Below are positions 45,086-54,340 of a DNA stretch of 64,000 nucleotides, piece after piece. The position numbers and the translations under genes are program-made. This DNA comes from Aquimarina mycalae. GTDB lineage: Bacteria > Bacteroidota > Bacteroidia > Flavobacteriales > Flavobacteriaceae. The stretch's first letter is position 1. The number at the start of each line of letters is the position of its first letter. Location of the stretch: the NCBI RefSeq assembly GCF_029906345.1, contig NZ_JARYGY010000002.1, forward strand, positions 587,901-651,900, in the 5' to 3' direction. The notes below the pieces were generated by a model. The model made no database searches. It was not told where the DNA came from and worked only from the letters and a program-made list of their open reading frames with translations.

Positions 45086-45694
45086 TTATTTCTTTGGTTC
45101 AGCTTCAGAAAGTTTTTCTGGATACATTAATTGTATCTGCTTGATCTGATCTTTCAATCTATCCTTACTCCCTGAATAATTTACGTCCTTCAATTCAGAT
45201 TCCATTTGCGTAAATTTCTTTCCATACAAACGTTCTGATTCTCTATCACGTAGTTCAGTATACGCAGCAACCAGTTCATTCTGTACAGCTATATACGTAG
45301 CATAACTAGTTTCACGATTGTTACGTAAAGATATTACTGCTTTTTCTGGATTATCCGAAGAGCTAGGATCTCTTTCTCCTTTACAATAGCTACAAGCTTC
45401 ATCACCATTTCCTCCTCCATTATCTAAGAATGCAACTGCTGCAGCACGTAAATCTTTTAACTCCATAGGAGCTTCCTCAACCAAAAGGTCATTATTTTTG
45501 TTCAATTCTACCACAAAAATATTTTTTTGTTTAAGAATTGGAGGCTCTACCGTTTCATCTAACGGCGGTGGTAATTTACGACTAATACCTCTATCTGTAT
45601 CAATGGTTGTTGTAACCAGAAAGAATATAAGAAGTAAAAATGCAATATCCGCCATAGATCCTGCGTTCACCTCAGGTGCTGATCTTCTTGCCAT
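45086..45694 (-). CDS. ExbD/TolR-family protein with CxxC, pair 1
   Basis: 202 residues. ExbD start (SAPEVNAGSMADIAFLLLIFFLVTTTI) and a long periplasmic domain containing CSYCKG (near 92-97), repeated in the duplicate gene. The conserved Asp of MADIAF is present. Only 2 bases separate it from the membrane protein gene upstream, so it is transcribed with it and with the ExbB/TolQ gene. Confidence 0.9.
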   Translation of the reverse strand: MARRSAPEVNAGSMADIAFLLLIFFLVTTTIDTDRGISRKLPPPLDETVEPPILKQKNIFVVELNKNNDLLVEEAPMELKDLRAAAVAFLDNGGGNGDEACSYCKGERDPSSSDNPEKAVISLRNNRETSYATYIAVQNELVAAYTELRDRESERLYGKKFTQMESELKDVNYSGSKDRLKDQIKQIQLMYPEKLSEAEPKK

Positions 45695-45696
45695 AA

Positions 45697-46191
45697 TTAT
45701 TTACCTATTAATTTTTTAACTCCAGATGCTACCATAAGACCTACTGCCGCCGCTGCCAAAATGTAGAACGCATAAAGACCTGTTCCTACTAATTTGGATC
45801 CACCAGCAGATAGTACTTCACCATCTTTCATTTCAGTTTCCACACCGTTTGCCAATGCATAACCTATTCCTAGTACAACTAAAAAGGCAACGATACCAAT
45901 ACCTGCTTTCTTAAGACCTGCAGGGTTCTTGGCTAAGGCAGAAAATACTGCAAATAACGTAGCTATTATAATAACAACTAATATTATTAATGTCAGAGTA
46001 TACATCGGACTAACTAAAGAGGTAGCTTCAGCAAATGCTGATCCAGCTTCATCTTTAACCAAATCCTTTGCCTCAGTAATACCATAAGTATCCATAAGTG
46101 TATCAAAATTGTTACCCATCAAGAATAACATGATAGCACCTATTGCTCCTACCGCTAGTATCACATATGATAAAATTTTTGAAATTTTCAT
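45697..46191 (-). CDS. Four-helix membrane protein of the ExbB-ExbD operon
   Basis: 164 residues, about four membrane helices (near 7-25, 62-84, 94-112, 138-156). Helix 2 and 3 flank ALAKNPAGLKKAGIGI. Not homologous to ExbB by motif. It is placed between the ExbB/TolQ and ExbD genes, so it may be an accessory subunit of the motor. I know this type only as a hypothetical protein of flavobacteria. Confidence 0.7.
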   Translation of the reverse strand: MKISKILSYVILAVGAIGAIMLFLMGNNFDTLMDTYGITEAKDLVKDEAGSAFAEATSLVSPMYTLTLIILVVIIIATLFAVFSALAKNPAGLKKAGIGIVAFLVVLGIGYALANGVETEMKDGEVLSAGGSKLVGTGLYAFYILAAAAVGLMVASGVKKLIGK

Positions 46192-46299
46192 TTGACTAAT
46201 GTTTTATTTGAACCGCTATAGCGATTCCTATATTAAATAATAAATTGAATCGAAGAACATCTATATCCATATAGTTGTCCTAATAAAATCGAAACTTTA

Positions 46300-47091
46300 T
46301 TATTTCTTGTTTTTGTAAGCTACTAACATATCGATTAAAGTAATCGATGCATCTTCCATATCATTTACTATACTATCAATTTTAGCGATAATATAGTTAT
46401 AAAATACCTGAAGTATAATAGCTACAATAAGTCCAAATACTGTAGTAAGAAGTGCTACTTTAATACCACCTGCTACTAAAGAAGGTTGCATATCACCTGC
46501 AGCTTCAATTTTATCAAATGCATCAATCATACCGATTACAGTACCCATAAACCCAAGCATTGGAGCAAGAGCGATAAATAAAGATACCCAAGATACATTT
46601 TTCTCTAATTGTCCCATTTGAACACCACCATAAGCTACGACAGCTTTCTCTGCAGCGTCGATACTTTCGTCAGCCCTGTCAAGACCTTGGTAATAAATAG
46701 AAGCAACTGGTCCTTTTGTATTTCTACAAACTTCTTTTGCTGCTTCAACACCACCACTATTAAGAGCATCTTCAACATTTTGTTGTAGTTTCTTAGTATT
46801 AGTAGTAGACAGGTTTAAAAAGATAATTCTTTCAATTGCTATCGCAAGACCAAGAATCAAACATAAAAGAACGATCCCCATAAAGCTTGGACCTCCTTCT
46901 ATAAAACGTTTTTTAAGATTTTGGTGAAAGGATTCCTCCACTGCTGCAGGCTCTTCCGCCTGAATAGTTGTTGTTATTGGAGCAATTAATAATTGCACGT
47001 TTGCCGTTAACTGGGCTGGAGCAGTGGCTGCTTGCATATTTCCAAAAGCCATTACTGTTGCGATTGCCAGAATAGAAAATAGTCTTTTCAT
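46300..47091 (-). CDS. exbB: MotA/TolQ/ExbB proton channel protein
   Basis: 263 residues. Signal-like start, a periplasmic stretch, then the three-helix proton-channel core: GPSFMGIVLLCLILGLAIAIERII, LFIALAPMLGFMGTVIGMIDAFD and VALLTTVFGLIVAIILQVFYNYI. The family Thr/Pro/Gly pattern of the last two helices is intact. The long N-terminus is typical for Bacteroidota ExbB-like proteins. It starts the leftward operon with the four-helix protein and the ExbD pair. Confidence 0.93.
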   Translation of the reverse strand: MKRLFSILAIATVMAFGNMQAATAPAQLTANVQLLIAPITTTIQAEEPAAVEESFHQNLKKRFIEGGPSFMGIVLLCLILGLAIAIERIIFLNLSTTNTKKLQQNVEDALNSGGVEAAKEVCRNTKGPVASIYYQGLDRADESIDAAEKAVVAYGGVQMGQLEKNVSWVSLFIALAPMLGFMGTVIGMIDAFDKIEAAGDMQPSLVAGGIKVALLTTVFGLIVAIILQVFYNYIIAKIDSIVNDMEDASITLIDMLVAYKNKK

Positions 47092-47173
47092 TGCGCTGAT
47101 TCTTAATTTTAATTAGTTAAAGGGTTAAAGATAAAAAAATATTACAAAATCTATTAAAATTTTAATAATAATG

Positions 47174-47261
47174 CAGAGAGGAAGGGATTCGAACCCTCGA
47201 TACGCTTTTGACGTATACACACTTTCCAGGCGTGCGCCTTCGACCACTCGGCCACCTCTCT
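47174..47261 (-). tRNA. tRNA-Ser(GGA)
   Basis: 88-nt class II tRNA. The acceptor stem AGAGAGG/CCTCTCT pairs fully with G73; the D-arm, anticodon loop CTGGAAA with anticodon GGA, a long variable arm built on GTATACG/CGTATC, and the T-loop GGTTCGAATCC are all visible. CCA is not encoded. Confidence 0.95.
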
Positions 47262-47329
47262 ATCAATAAATTGCCAAAAATTGGTTGAGCAAATAACAAA
47301 AAAAATGTTAGCTACTAAAATTTAGGGCG

Positions 47330-48364
47330 TTAATTTTCTGACATTTCACCTCGTAAAGAAGTTTCGTATATGGTTTTGAGCACTTTAAGTGGTAAATTTT
47401 CTCCTAACAAATACATTAACTTAGCCAATGCGGCCTCTGTTGTGATATCTTTTCCTGATATAACACCTGCTTTTTTCAATGCTACACTGGTATCATATTT
47501 ACCCATTTCGACACTACCTCCTGCACATTGTGTTACATTAATAATAGGAATACCTTTTTTTATTTGCTCAGAAATTATGCTTAAAAACCATTTTTTAGTT
47601 GTCGTATTACCCGATCCATAGGTCTCAATAATTATACCTTTTATTTCATTTGAAGAGAAAATACTTCTTAAAATCACCTCATTAATACCAGGAAACATTT
47701 TAATAATGACAATATTATTATCAAAATGGGTATGATATACCATTTTTTTCCTTCGATTTATATTCCTTAAAAAAGAAGTATTTACTTTAAGATGCACTCC
47801 TGATTCTACAAGTGCTGGGTAATTAAGAGATTGGAACGCTTTAAAATGTTCTGCGTTAATCTTAGTGGTTCTATTAGCTCTCAATAGTTTATATTCGAAA
47901 TACAGTCCTACTTCTGTGATCACTGGCTTTCCTTTTTTTTGTAGTGCAGCAATTTGTACGGCTGTTATTAAATTTTCTTTAGCATCAGTTCTTAGATCTC
48001 CTATAGGTAATTGAGATCCTGTGAAAATGATCGGTTTACCTAAATTTTCAAACATAAAACTAATTGCAGAAGCAGTATAAGACATGGTATCACTTCCATG
48101 TAATATGACAAAACCATCATATTTTTCGTAATTATCATTGATAATATCTCCTAATTCTTTCCATCGCTCTACATCCATATCAGAAGAATCTATAGGTTCT
48201 GCAAAACTTATGGTTTCTATATTACAATCTAACTGTGTGAGCTCAGGAATTCTTAGCAACAATTCGTCAAAATCAAAAGCGATTAAAGCTCCTGTTTCAA
48301 AATTCTTGACCATACCAATGGTACCACCAGTATAAATCAATACTATGTTTGGTGAAGTATTCAT
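47330..48364 (-). CDS. ansA: Type I L-asparaginase
   Basis: 344 residues. Hydrolyses asparagine to aspartate and ammonia. Catalytic Thr in the N-terminal IVLIYTGGTIGM (Thr12) and the second active-site motif LHGSDTMSYTASAISF near 89-100, with the GSQLPIGDLRTDAKEN block. No signal peptide, so cytoplasmic. Leftward, between tRNA-Ser and tatD, separated from tatD by 59 bases. Confidence 0.95.
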   Translation of the reverse strand: MNTSPNIVLIYTGGTIGMVKNFETGALIAFDFDELLLRIPELTQLDCNIETISFAEPIDSSDMDVERWKELGDIINDNYEKYDGFVILHGSDTMSYTASAISFMFENLGKPIIFTGSQLPIGDLRTDAKENLITAVQIAALQKKGKPVITEVGLYFEYKLLRANRTTKINAEHFKAFQSLNYPALVESGVHLKVNTSFLRNINRRKKMVYHTHFDNNIVIIKMFPGINEVILRSIFSSNEIKGIIIETYGSGNTTTKKWFLSIISEQIKKGIPIINVTQCAGGSVEMGKYDTSVALKKAGVISGKDITTEAALAKLMYLLGENLPLKVLKTIYETSLRGEMSEN

Positions 48365-48423
48365 TTCAAAACATATATTTATTTGTCTCGCAAATGAACA
48401 AAATTTAAATTACATTCTGCAAT

Positions 48424-49212
48424 CTATATACCGAATATCTCTTTAGAGTTCTTAGTCGTGATTTCGGCAATTTCTTCAGGTGTTTTTTGATATATTTCTG
48501 ACAACTTTTCTACAACACGTATTAAATAAGAGCTTTCATTGCGTTTTCCTCTATATGGTGTAGGCGCTAAATAAGGAGCATCAGTTTCTAAAACGATATG
48601 ATCTAAGGAAAATTGATTCAAAAAAGTGTCTATTTTACCATTTTTAAAAGTAACTACTCCTCCAATACCTAGTTTCATATTATATCCTATTGCTCGATGT
48701 GCATCCTCTATAGTACCCGTAAAACAATGAAAAATCCCAAACAAATCTTCTCCTTTTTCGGATTCTAGTACTTCAAAAACTTCTTCAAAAGCATCTCTAC
48801 AATGAATAACTATAGGAAGTTTATACTTTTTAGCTAGTTTAATTTGATACCTAAACGCTTCTTGTTGTTGTTTTAGAAAAGTTTTATCCCAATATAAATC
48901 CACACCTATCTCTCCTACTGCATAGAATTTTTTATCAGAGGTTTTATCTAAACGTTTCTCCAGTTCTTCTTGCACATGTTGTAATTCTTCTTTGTAATTT
49001 TCTTTTACATGAGTAGGATGCAATCCCATCATCAGGAATACATGGTCAGGAAATTTTTTTTCGATGTCATACATTGATTTTGTATAAGCAGAATCAATTG
49101 CAGGAACGAAGAAACGTTCTACACCAACTGAAATTGCCCTTTGCATCATTTCGTCTTGATCCTCTGAAAAAGACTCACTATATATATGTGTATGCGTATC
49201 TGTAAGTATCAT
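48424..49212 (-). CDS. tatD: TatD-family metal-dependent hydrolase
   Basis: 262 residues from ATG 49212. The TatD DNase/hydrolase metal ligands are seen in order: DTHTHIYS (His-x-His), GLHPTH, GEIGVDLYW (Glu), IHCRDAFEE (His), FHCFTG (His) and ETDAPYLAP (Asp). A GTG nine codons earlier is possible but unnecessary. TATTTTTG on the minus strand at 49217-49224 is a -7-like element just 4 bases before the ATG, so a leaderless transcript is possible. Confidence 0.94.
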   Translation of the reverse strand: MILTDTHTHIYSESFSEDQDEMMQRAISVGVERFFVPAIDSAYTKSMYDIEKKFPDHVFLMMGLHPTHVKENYKEELQHVQEELEKRLDKTSDKKFYAVGEIGVDLYWDKTFLKQQQEAFRYQIKLAKKYKLPIVIHCRDAFEEVFEVLESEKGEDLFGIFHCFTGTIEDAHRAIGYNMKLGIGGVVTFKNGKIDTFLNQFSLDHIVLETDAPYLAPTPYRGKRNESSYLIRVVEKLSEIYQKTPEEIAEITTKNSKEIFGI

Positions 49213-49295
49213 GCGGCAAAAATAACCAAATTTCACTCACACAATTTATACTAAGAAGAAATATTATTTCTTAAAAATTAAATATCTCGAAATAC

Positions 49296-49595
49296 CTAAT
49301 TCACACTGATAATCCGTTCTAGAGGAATGATTGTAGATTGCTTAAGGATCACCGACTTATCAGTTATTCCCCAAATTGTAGTCTCTACTTTTTTGGATCC
49401 TTCATCATCAGCAAAAATGATTTTAACTTTAAGGTGTTCTAGGTTCCCTAAACTTAATCCTCTAACTAACTTACGATACCTATCTCGTTTATCTCTTTTG
49501 TTATTCAAAACTTCTTGATGCGGAAAGTGAAGAAATTTTATTTGCTCTTTTTCTATAACCTGTATATGATCATTAATCCCCATAACATATTTCAT
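49296..49595 (-). CDS. Conserved hypothetical small protein
   Basis: 99 residues. Basic, no signal or membrane helix; FLHFPHQEVLNNKRDKRDRYRKLVRGLSLGNLEHLKVKI is followed by a small beta region (EGSKKVETTIWGITDKSVILKQSTIIPLERIISV). The end looks like a compact Sm/SH3-like barrel, but I could not assign it. It lies beside tatD on the same strand. Confidence 0.65.
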   Translation of the reverse strand: MKYVMGINDHIQVIEKEQIKFLHFPHQEVLNNKRDKRDRYRKLVRGLSLGNLEHLKVKIIFADDEGSKKVETTIWGITDKSVILKQSTIIPLERIISVN

Positions 49596-49709
49596 TTAAA
49601 TTATTCAAAAGTTTAGTATAAGTAACTACCTAAAAATTACATAATACAACGCTTTTATTAAAGAAAATATTGTTAATTAACACATTAAGAATCAACACAT
49701 TCTAGGTAA

Positions 49710-50447
49710 TTATAGTTTTTTCATCAATTTTTGAGCCTGTTGATAATCTTCTGCTTCTTCAGGAAGTGTTTTCAGTATTTCAATACATCGTTCTTTATTA
49801 TTTTGTTTCAATTGATTTAATGCCTCAAACCAAATTGCCTTGTACTTATATCCGGAATTCCCTAACTGCAGTTTGCTAAAAGCCTGTGACGCTTGCTCAT
49901 ATTTATTTTGTTCTACTAATGTGATTCCATAGTAAAAAAGATATGTTGAGTTAGCATTATCGTTTTCTAACAATTTAAAAAGATATTGCTCTGCATCAGT
50001 ATAATTTTGAGAATTAAATGTTTCCTCCGCTTTTTTTACAAGTTCGGCTTCACCACTTCTCTCTGTAATAGACAATGCTGGTATAGAAACAAAATCATTA
50101 TAGGTTGCACTACTTTTAGTAAAGGTATATACTCCCAAAATAATCGCAATACTCGCCGCAACAGCATATCCCCAAGAAGGCATTCTAATAACTTTTGTTT
50201 GAGGTTTATCGGGTTTTTGTTCAAAAAACGTATCTCCAATCTCTTTTAAATTATTCTCTAAATCATATTGCGCTTGAGCTGAACTAAGATTAGAATCCAG
50301 ATAAGAATTCCATTCTTCATAAGCTTTAAACTCTTGTGCAGCATTTGTATCCTCACTCATCAATAGTGATAATGTTTCTTCTTCCTTTACCGAAAGTTCG
50401 CCGCTTATTTTTCTTTCAAAAAGCTCGTATTTTTCTTCTGGGGTCAT
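49710..50447 (-). CDS. Membrane-anchored TPR protein, anti-sigma-like
   Basis: 245 residues. N-terminal soluble part (FERKISGELSVKEEETLSLLMSED, zinc-less anti-sigma-like), membrane helix at about 89-108 (GYAVAASIAIILGVYTF), then TPR repeats in the C-terminal half (AEETFNSQNYTDAEQYLFKLLEND; QASQAFSKLQ). The gene starts inside the last codons of the sigma factor (ATGA overlap). The layout fits a regulator that holds an ECF sigma at the membrane; this is inference from position and topology. Confidence 0.78.
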   Translation of the reverse strand: MTPEEKYELFERKISGELSVKEEETLSLLMSEDTNAAQEFKAYEEWNSYLDSNLSSAQAQYDLENNLKEIGDTFFEQKPDKPQTKVIRMPSWGYAVAASIAIILGVYTFTKSSATYNDFVSIPALSITERSGEAELVKKAEETFNSQNYTDAEQYLFKLLENDNANSTYLFYYGITLVEQNKYEQASQAFSKLQLGNSGYKYKAIWFEALNQLKQNNKERCIEILKTLPEEAEDYQQAQKLMKKL

Positions 50448-51031
50448 AACAAGTTTTTTATTTGATTATACTTAGGAGAGCTTTGAACCATTTCGGTCAA
50501 TTGACCTATGCATAACGATTTTTTCTTCCGGACATAGCCATAAGACTGCCCTAATTTTGATGCTACTTCTTCCATAGATTTTATGGTAAAAGTTGCTTTT
50601 AACAATTCTTTACAAGCCTTACCTAATTGATCAAATATTTCAGCAAAAAGCTTATTTCTAGCTTCAAAAACCAAGGTTTCATCTGCATATCGTTCACTCT
50701 CATCATCAATAGATACGATTGCTTCATTAATTGTTACCTCTTTTGTAGCTGTTTTTTTTAATTCGTTAAGCCATTTACGTTTACACAGCAAAAAGAAATA
50801 TGCATCAAAAGGACAGGTAAGTGTTAGTTTTTTTTCTTTTGCTTGCTTATATATCGTAATTAATGTTTCCTGAATAATATCCTGAGCTCTAGATTCGTCT
50901 CCATTATTCTTCTTTATATACCCCACAACTTTGGGGGCAAATTTTTCATATACCTCTTTAAGAACAATAGTATCATTGGTTAGAAGTGCCTCAATATATT
51001 TCTGATCAGCATGCATTTTGGTATTTCCCAT
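50444..51031 (-). CDS. ECF-type sigma factor
   Basis: 195 residues. Sigma region 2 (about 20-95: EVYEKFAPKVVGYIKKNNGDESRAQDIIQETLITIYKQ) and region 4 (about 135-180: LLKATFTIKSMEEVASKLGQSYGYVRKKKSLCIGQL). No regions 1 or 3, so it is extracytoplasmic-function type. It overlaps the TPR anti-sigma-like gene downstream by 4 bases. A divergent operon with a lipoprotein, PKD, CHAT and retropepsin genes starts 132 bases away and is a likely target. Confidence 0.88.
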   Translation of the reverse strand: MGNTKMHADQKYIEALLTNDTIVLKEVYEKFAPKVVGYIKKNNGDESRAQDIIQETLITIYKQAKEKKLTLTCPFDAYFFLLCKRKWLNELKKTATKEVTINEAIVSIDDESERYADETLVFEARNKLFAEIFDQLGKACKELLKATFTIKSMEEVASKLGQSYGYVRKKKSLCIGQLTEMVQSSPKYNQIKNLL

Positions 51032-51162
51032 AAATAATTGGTCTGAGCAACTAAATTAAAAAAGTTTTAAGAAAAAGGGTAACAAAAAATTAGTGTTGTT
51101 GATATGAAGATGTAAACATTAAAAAATAGAAAGTCCACAACGGGCTATTAAAATTAAAAAAT

Positions 51163-52200
51163 ATGAAAACAAATAGTACAACAATTACATTACTGAATAA
51201 TAGTAGGAATGTAAAACAAACAATCACAAACTTTTTACTTTTAGGGTTAACCATACTGTTTTTAGGAAGCTGTAGCAGTAATGATGACAATGACATTATT
51301 ATTCAACAAATTCTGGATGGACTTGAATTAGAAGCTGAAATTACCGCTAATCGCGAAGAAGCTTTACAAACTTTTACATTAAATGGCGGAACAGGAGAAA
51401 TATATGGAGAAGATGGTACTATATTATATTTTCCTCCAGGAAGTATTGTAGATCAAAATGGAGATCCTGTTACAGGTGTTGTTACCATAGAATTAATTGA
51501 AATCTACAATAAAGCTAAAATGTTATTAACTAAGATGCCTACTAATGGGAAACGTCCTAATGGAGATATTGAAACACTAGTATCTGCAGGAGAGTTTTTT
51601 ATCAATGCAACGCAAAATGGTGAACAATTAGCAGTAGCAAATGGTTTCCAAATTTTTGCTCCTGCAGAAGAATTTGATGAAGATATGACAATTTTTAATG
51701 GTCAGGATAATGATTGTGATGGAGATGAAATGCAATGTGACATCGTATGGGAAGAAGACGAGCAAGGAGGCTTAGAACCTATGCAAAGAGAAGGTCCTAA
51801 TGGACAAGGAGTTAGTGGATATGGAGGTTTTTTAAGCAATTTTGGATGGACAAATTTAGATAGATGGTATAATTACGAAGGTCCAAAAACAATTGTATAT
51901 GCAGATGTTCCTGAAGGTTTTGACAATACGAACAGTAATGTATACATATCCTATGATGGAGAACCTACAGCTCTAGCCTTATTAGACATCTACAATCCTG
52001 ATACAGGTTTATTCTCAGAACACTATGGTTTAATTCCAATCGGACTAGAGGTACATTTCATTTTTGTATCCGTACAAGATGATCAGTATGTATATGCTAT
52101 TCAAGGAGCTACAATAGGTTTAGATCACACAGAGATAATTGGTGCTACTACCACAGGAACAGAAGCAGAATTAGTTGCATTGATCAACGGTCTCCCTTAA
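51163..52200 (+). CDS. Secreted lipoprotein beside the CHAT cassette
   Basis: 345 residues. Signal peptide with lipobox LFLGSC (Cys37). The mature part begins with an acidic SSNDDND linker and then beta-rich sequence (FTLNGGTGEIYGEDGTILYFPPGSIVDQNGDPVTGVVTIELIEIY) resembling carboxypeptidase-regulatory or Ig-like modules. No catalytic motif. It is divergent from the sigma/anti-sigma pair and followed by a strong terminator, so it may be transcribed apart from the PKD gene. Confidence 0.75.
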   Translation: MKTNSTTITLLNNSRNVKQTITNFLLLGLTILFLGSCSSNDDNDIIIQQILDGLELEAEITANREEALQTFTLNGGTGEIYGEDGTILYFPPGSIVDQNGDPVTGVVTIELIEIYNKAKMLLTKMPTNGKRPNGDIETLVSAGEFFINATQNGEQLAVANGFQIFAPAEEFDEDMTIFNGQDNDCDGDEMQCDIVWEEDEQGGLEPMQREGPNGQGVSGYGGFLSNFGWTNLDRWYNYEGPKTIVYADVPEGFDNTNSNVYISYDGEPTALALLDIYNPDTGLFSEHYGLIPIGLEVHFIFVSVQDDQYVYAIQGATIGLDHTEIIGATTTGTEAELVALINGLP

Positions 52201-52257
52201 AAAAATCTCACACTGGAGTATGCTTATTAAGTAATGGGGGTTACGGCAAATTTCAGA

Positions 52258-52290
52258 AAAATTCCGGAAGGGTTAACCTTCCGGAATTTT
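52258..52290 (+). terminator. Terminator of the lipoprotein gene
   Basis: AAAATTCCGGAAGG (52258-52271) and CCTTCCGGAATTTT (52277-52290) form a perfect 14-bp stem around GTTAA. T's after the stem are within the stem end (TTTT), so the terminator is moderately strong. Confidence 0.8.
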
Positions 52291-52360
52291 AATACATTAA
52301 AAGATGTAATTCTATCTGATTTAACTTTTTGTTTATCTTTATTAACACTAACAACAAATC

Positions 52361-54340
52361 ATGAACAGGTCTTCGGCTATTTTTATACTTATATGTTTTC
52401 CTTTTTTCTGCATTGGACAAATATTAACCAATGATACTATTCCAAGAATAGCACCAATATCATATGAAATTCAAGGCAATCGGGTAACATACGGAGCAGA
52501 AATGCCTCCTCTCAATCAAGTTGCAGGTGCTCCCAAAGCATTCTACACATACTATTGGGAACTTGGAGATGGAACCTATAGTTTTAAAGAAAAACCAACT
52601 CATACATATAAAAAAAATGGAACATTTGATGCTAAGTTATGGGCAACAAATAATTATGACAATGGAAAACCTCCCACAAGTAGACCTAAATCTGTTACCA
52701 TTAGCAATACAATAGACGAAGCATCTATACAATATAACTCTCCTTTTATTGAAGATGAGGATCTAATCCTAAAACGAAATCGTGAACCCATTCCAGATCA
52801 AGAAATGGTCTTTATTACAAGTTACAAAAACACTCACAACTATGTATCTAGTGGTAAATTGTATCTATTCTATAATGATCGTCAATTTAAGAATGATAAT
52901 TTCATCATTGAGGATACCCGACTCCATCACAATGAACGCATTGTTCCTTTGGATGACATTTCTTCAATACTTCCAGAAAATGATGATCATACATTGTTAG
53001 CTTCTGACAATCCTTCTTTTCTAAACAACAAAGTATTGTTTGTACAAGATACTACCAAACGAAAAAACTTTCCGCTAACACTTGAAGAATCAAAAGCACT
53101 ATACAGAAGTTATCAGATCATAGAATTCGACGACATGCAACCTGGTGAAGAACGTAATATATTCAGAACATTAAAGACTACTCCAGAAATGATTAAAGAC
53201 ACAAGTGCAATCGTCACTCTACGAAGTGTATATGTTCCTGATAATAATTATGATAATCATACCGTAAAAGATACTGAGATGGAAATTGTAACTTCTCATG
53301 ATCCTAATAAAATGTCTTCTAATGGATGGTTAATGAATTATAGATTGGTTAGATTTAAACGATTAAAATTTAAAGTTCGTTTTCAAAATAACGGAGAAGG
53401 TCCTGCTAATACTATTAAATTAGAAGTAGATACCCCAGAAATGTTTGATAAATCCACTTTAAAAATAGATGGTATGTATCCAGAATGTCCAATCTGTCCT
53501 AAAGAGAGAGAAGTAAACTATAGTTGCCTGGACACTATACTTCAAAAAGATAAAATCATCTTTCAATTCAATAGAATTTACCTTCCAGGAAGTGAACAGA
53601 AAAATGTTGAAGAGATTGACTCCACCAAAGGTTTTGTAAAATATTCTATGAAATTTGGTAGAAAATTTCACAAAAAAAAGACGCGAAGCAAGACTGCTAT
53701 TTATTTTGATAAAAACGACCCTATTATCACCAACTATGCCACTACGAGATTCCTGCCTGGAATTTCTATTGGAGCCAAGGCTGGATATATTTCGGCCCCA
53801 GAATTAGACAATCAAAAAGAATATTTTATAGGAGCTACCCTATCACCTTTTAAGTCGTATCGAGGATATTATCAGGCAGAACTATTTTTCTCTTCTTCTT
53901 CATTTGATGAAGTAAGAAATTTTGAAACACGCGTTATAGGTCCTAATGGAGCAGAAGATTTGACACGTTTTTCTGAAGTAAACCAATATGATAATATAAC
54001 GATATATGCTGTTCCTGGATCATTTAGATATAATTTCAATAATTATGTAGCTTTTGGCGCTGGATTGCAAGTAAAGTTAGATCTAACCAGCACAAACAAT
54101 CAGGAAACTACAGGGCAAGGTTTTTTTGTAGATATTAATGGAGAAGAAATCCCCAATCCAGATAGAAATACTTTTTCGAATCAAGAAATAGACGATAGTT
54201 TTACAAATTTGCAAACTGGAGTTTTTGTCGGAATGAATATAGGAGCTGTTAGGATCGGACCAAGTATTGGTGTGAGATATGTGTACAATTTTGATGCTCC
54301 CAATTCTCAAATTCAGTTCTATGGGATTTGGAAATTTTAG
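52361..54340 (+). CDS. PKD-domain protein with C-terminal barrel-like region
   Basis: 659 residues. Signal peptide (MNRSSAIFILICFPFFCIGQ), then a PKD domain (about 50-110) with WELGDGTYSFKEKPTHTYKKNGTF. A large middle region is unassigned, and the last 200 or so residues (GISIGAKAGYIS..., GAGLQVKLDL, GMNIGAVRIGPSIGVRYVY) alternate like outer-membrane strands. The next gene starts inside its 3' end. It probably exposes a PKD adhesion module from the outer membrane. Confidence 0.78.
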   Translation: MNRSSAIFILICFPFFCIGQILTNDTIPRIAPISYEIQGNRVTYGAEMPPLNQVAGAPKAFYTYYWELGDGTYSFKEKPTHTYKKNGTFDAKLWATNNYDNGKPPTSRPKSVTISNTIDEASIQYNSPFIEDEDLILKRNREPIPDQEMVFITSYKNTHNYVSSGKLYLFYNDRQFKNDNFIIEDTRLHHNERIVPLDDISSILPENDDHTLLASDNPSFLNNKVLFVQDTTKRKNFPLTLEESKALYRSYQIIEFDDMQPGEERNIFRTLKTTPEMIKDTSAIVTLRSVYVPDNNYDNHTVKDTEMEIVTSHDPNKMSSNGWLMNYRLVRFKRLKFKVRFQNNGEGPANTIKLEVDTPEMFDKSTLKIDGMYPECPICPKEREVNYSCLDTILQKDKIIFQFNRIYLPGSEQKNVEEIDSTKGFVKYSMKFGRKFHKKKTRSKTAIYFDKNDPIITNYATTRFLPGISIGAKAGYISAPELDNQKEYFIGATLSPFKSYRGYYQAELFFSSSSFDEVRNFETRVIGPNGAEDLTRFSEVNQYDNITIYAVPGSFRYNFNNYVAFGAGLQVKLDLTSTNNQETTGQGFFVDINGEEIPNPDRNTFSNQEIDDSFTNLQTGVFVGMNIGAVRIGPSIGVRYVYNFDAPNSQIQFYGIWKF

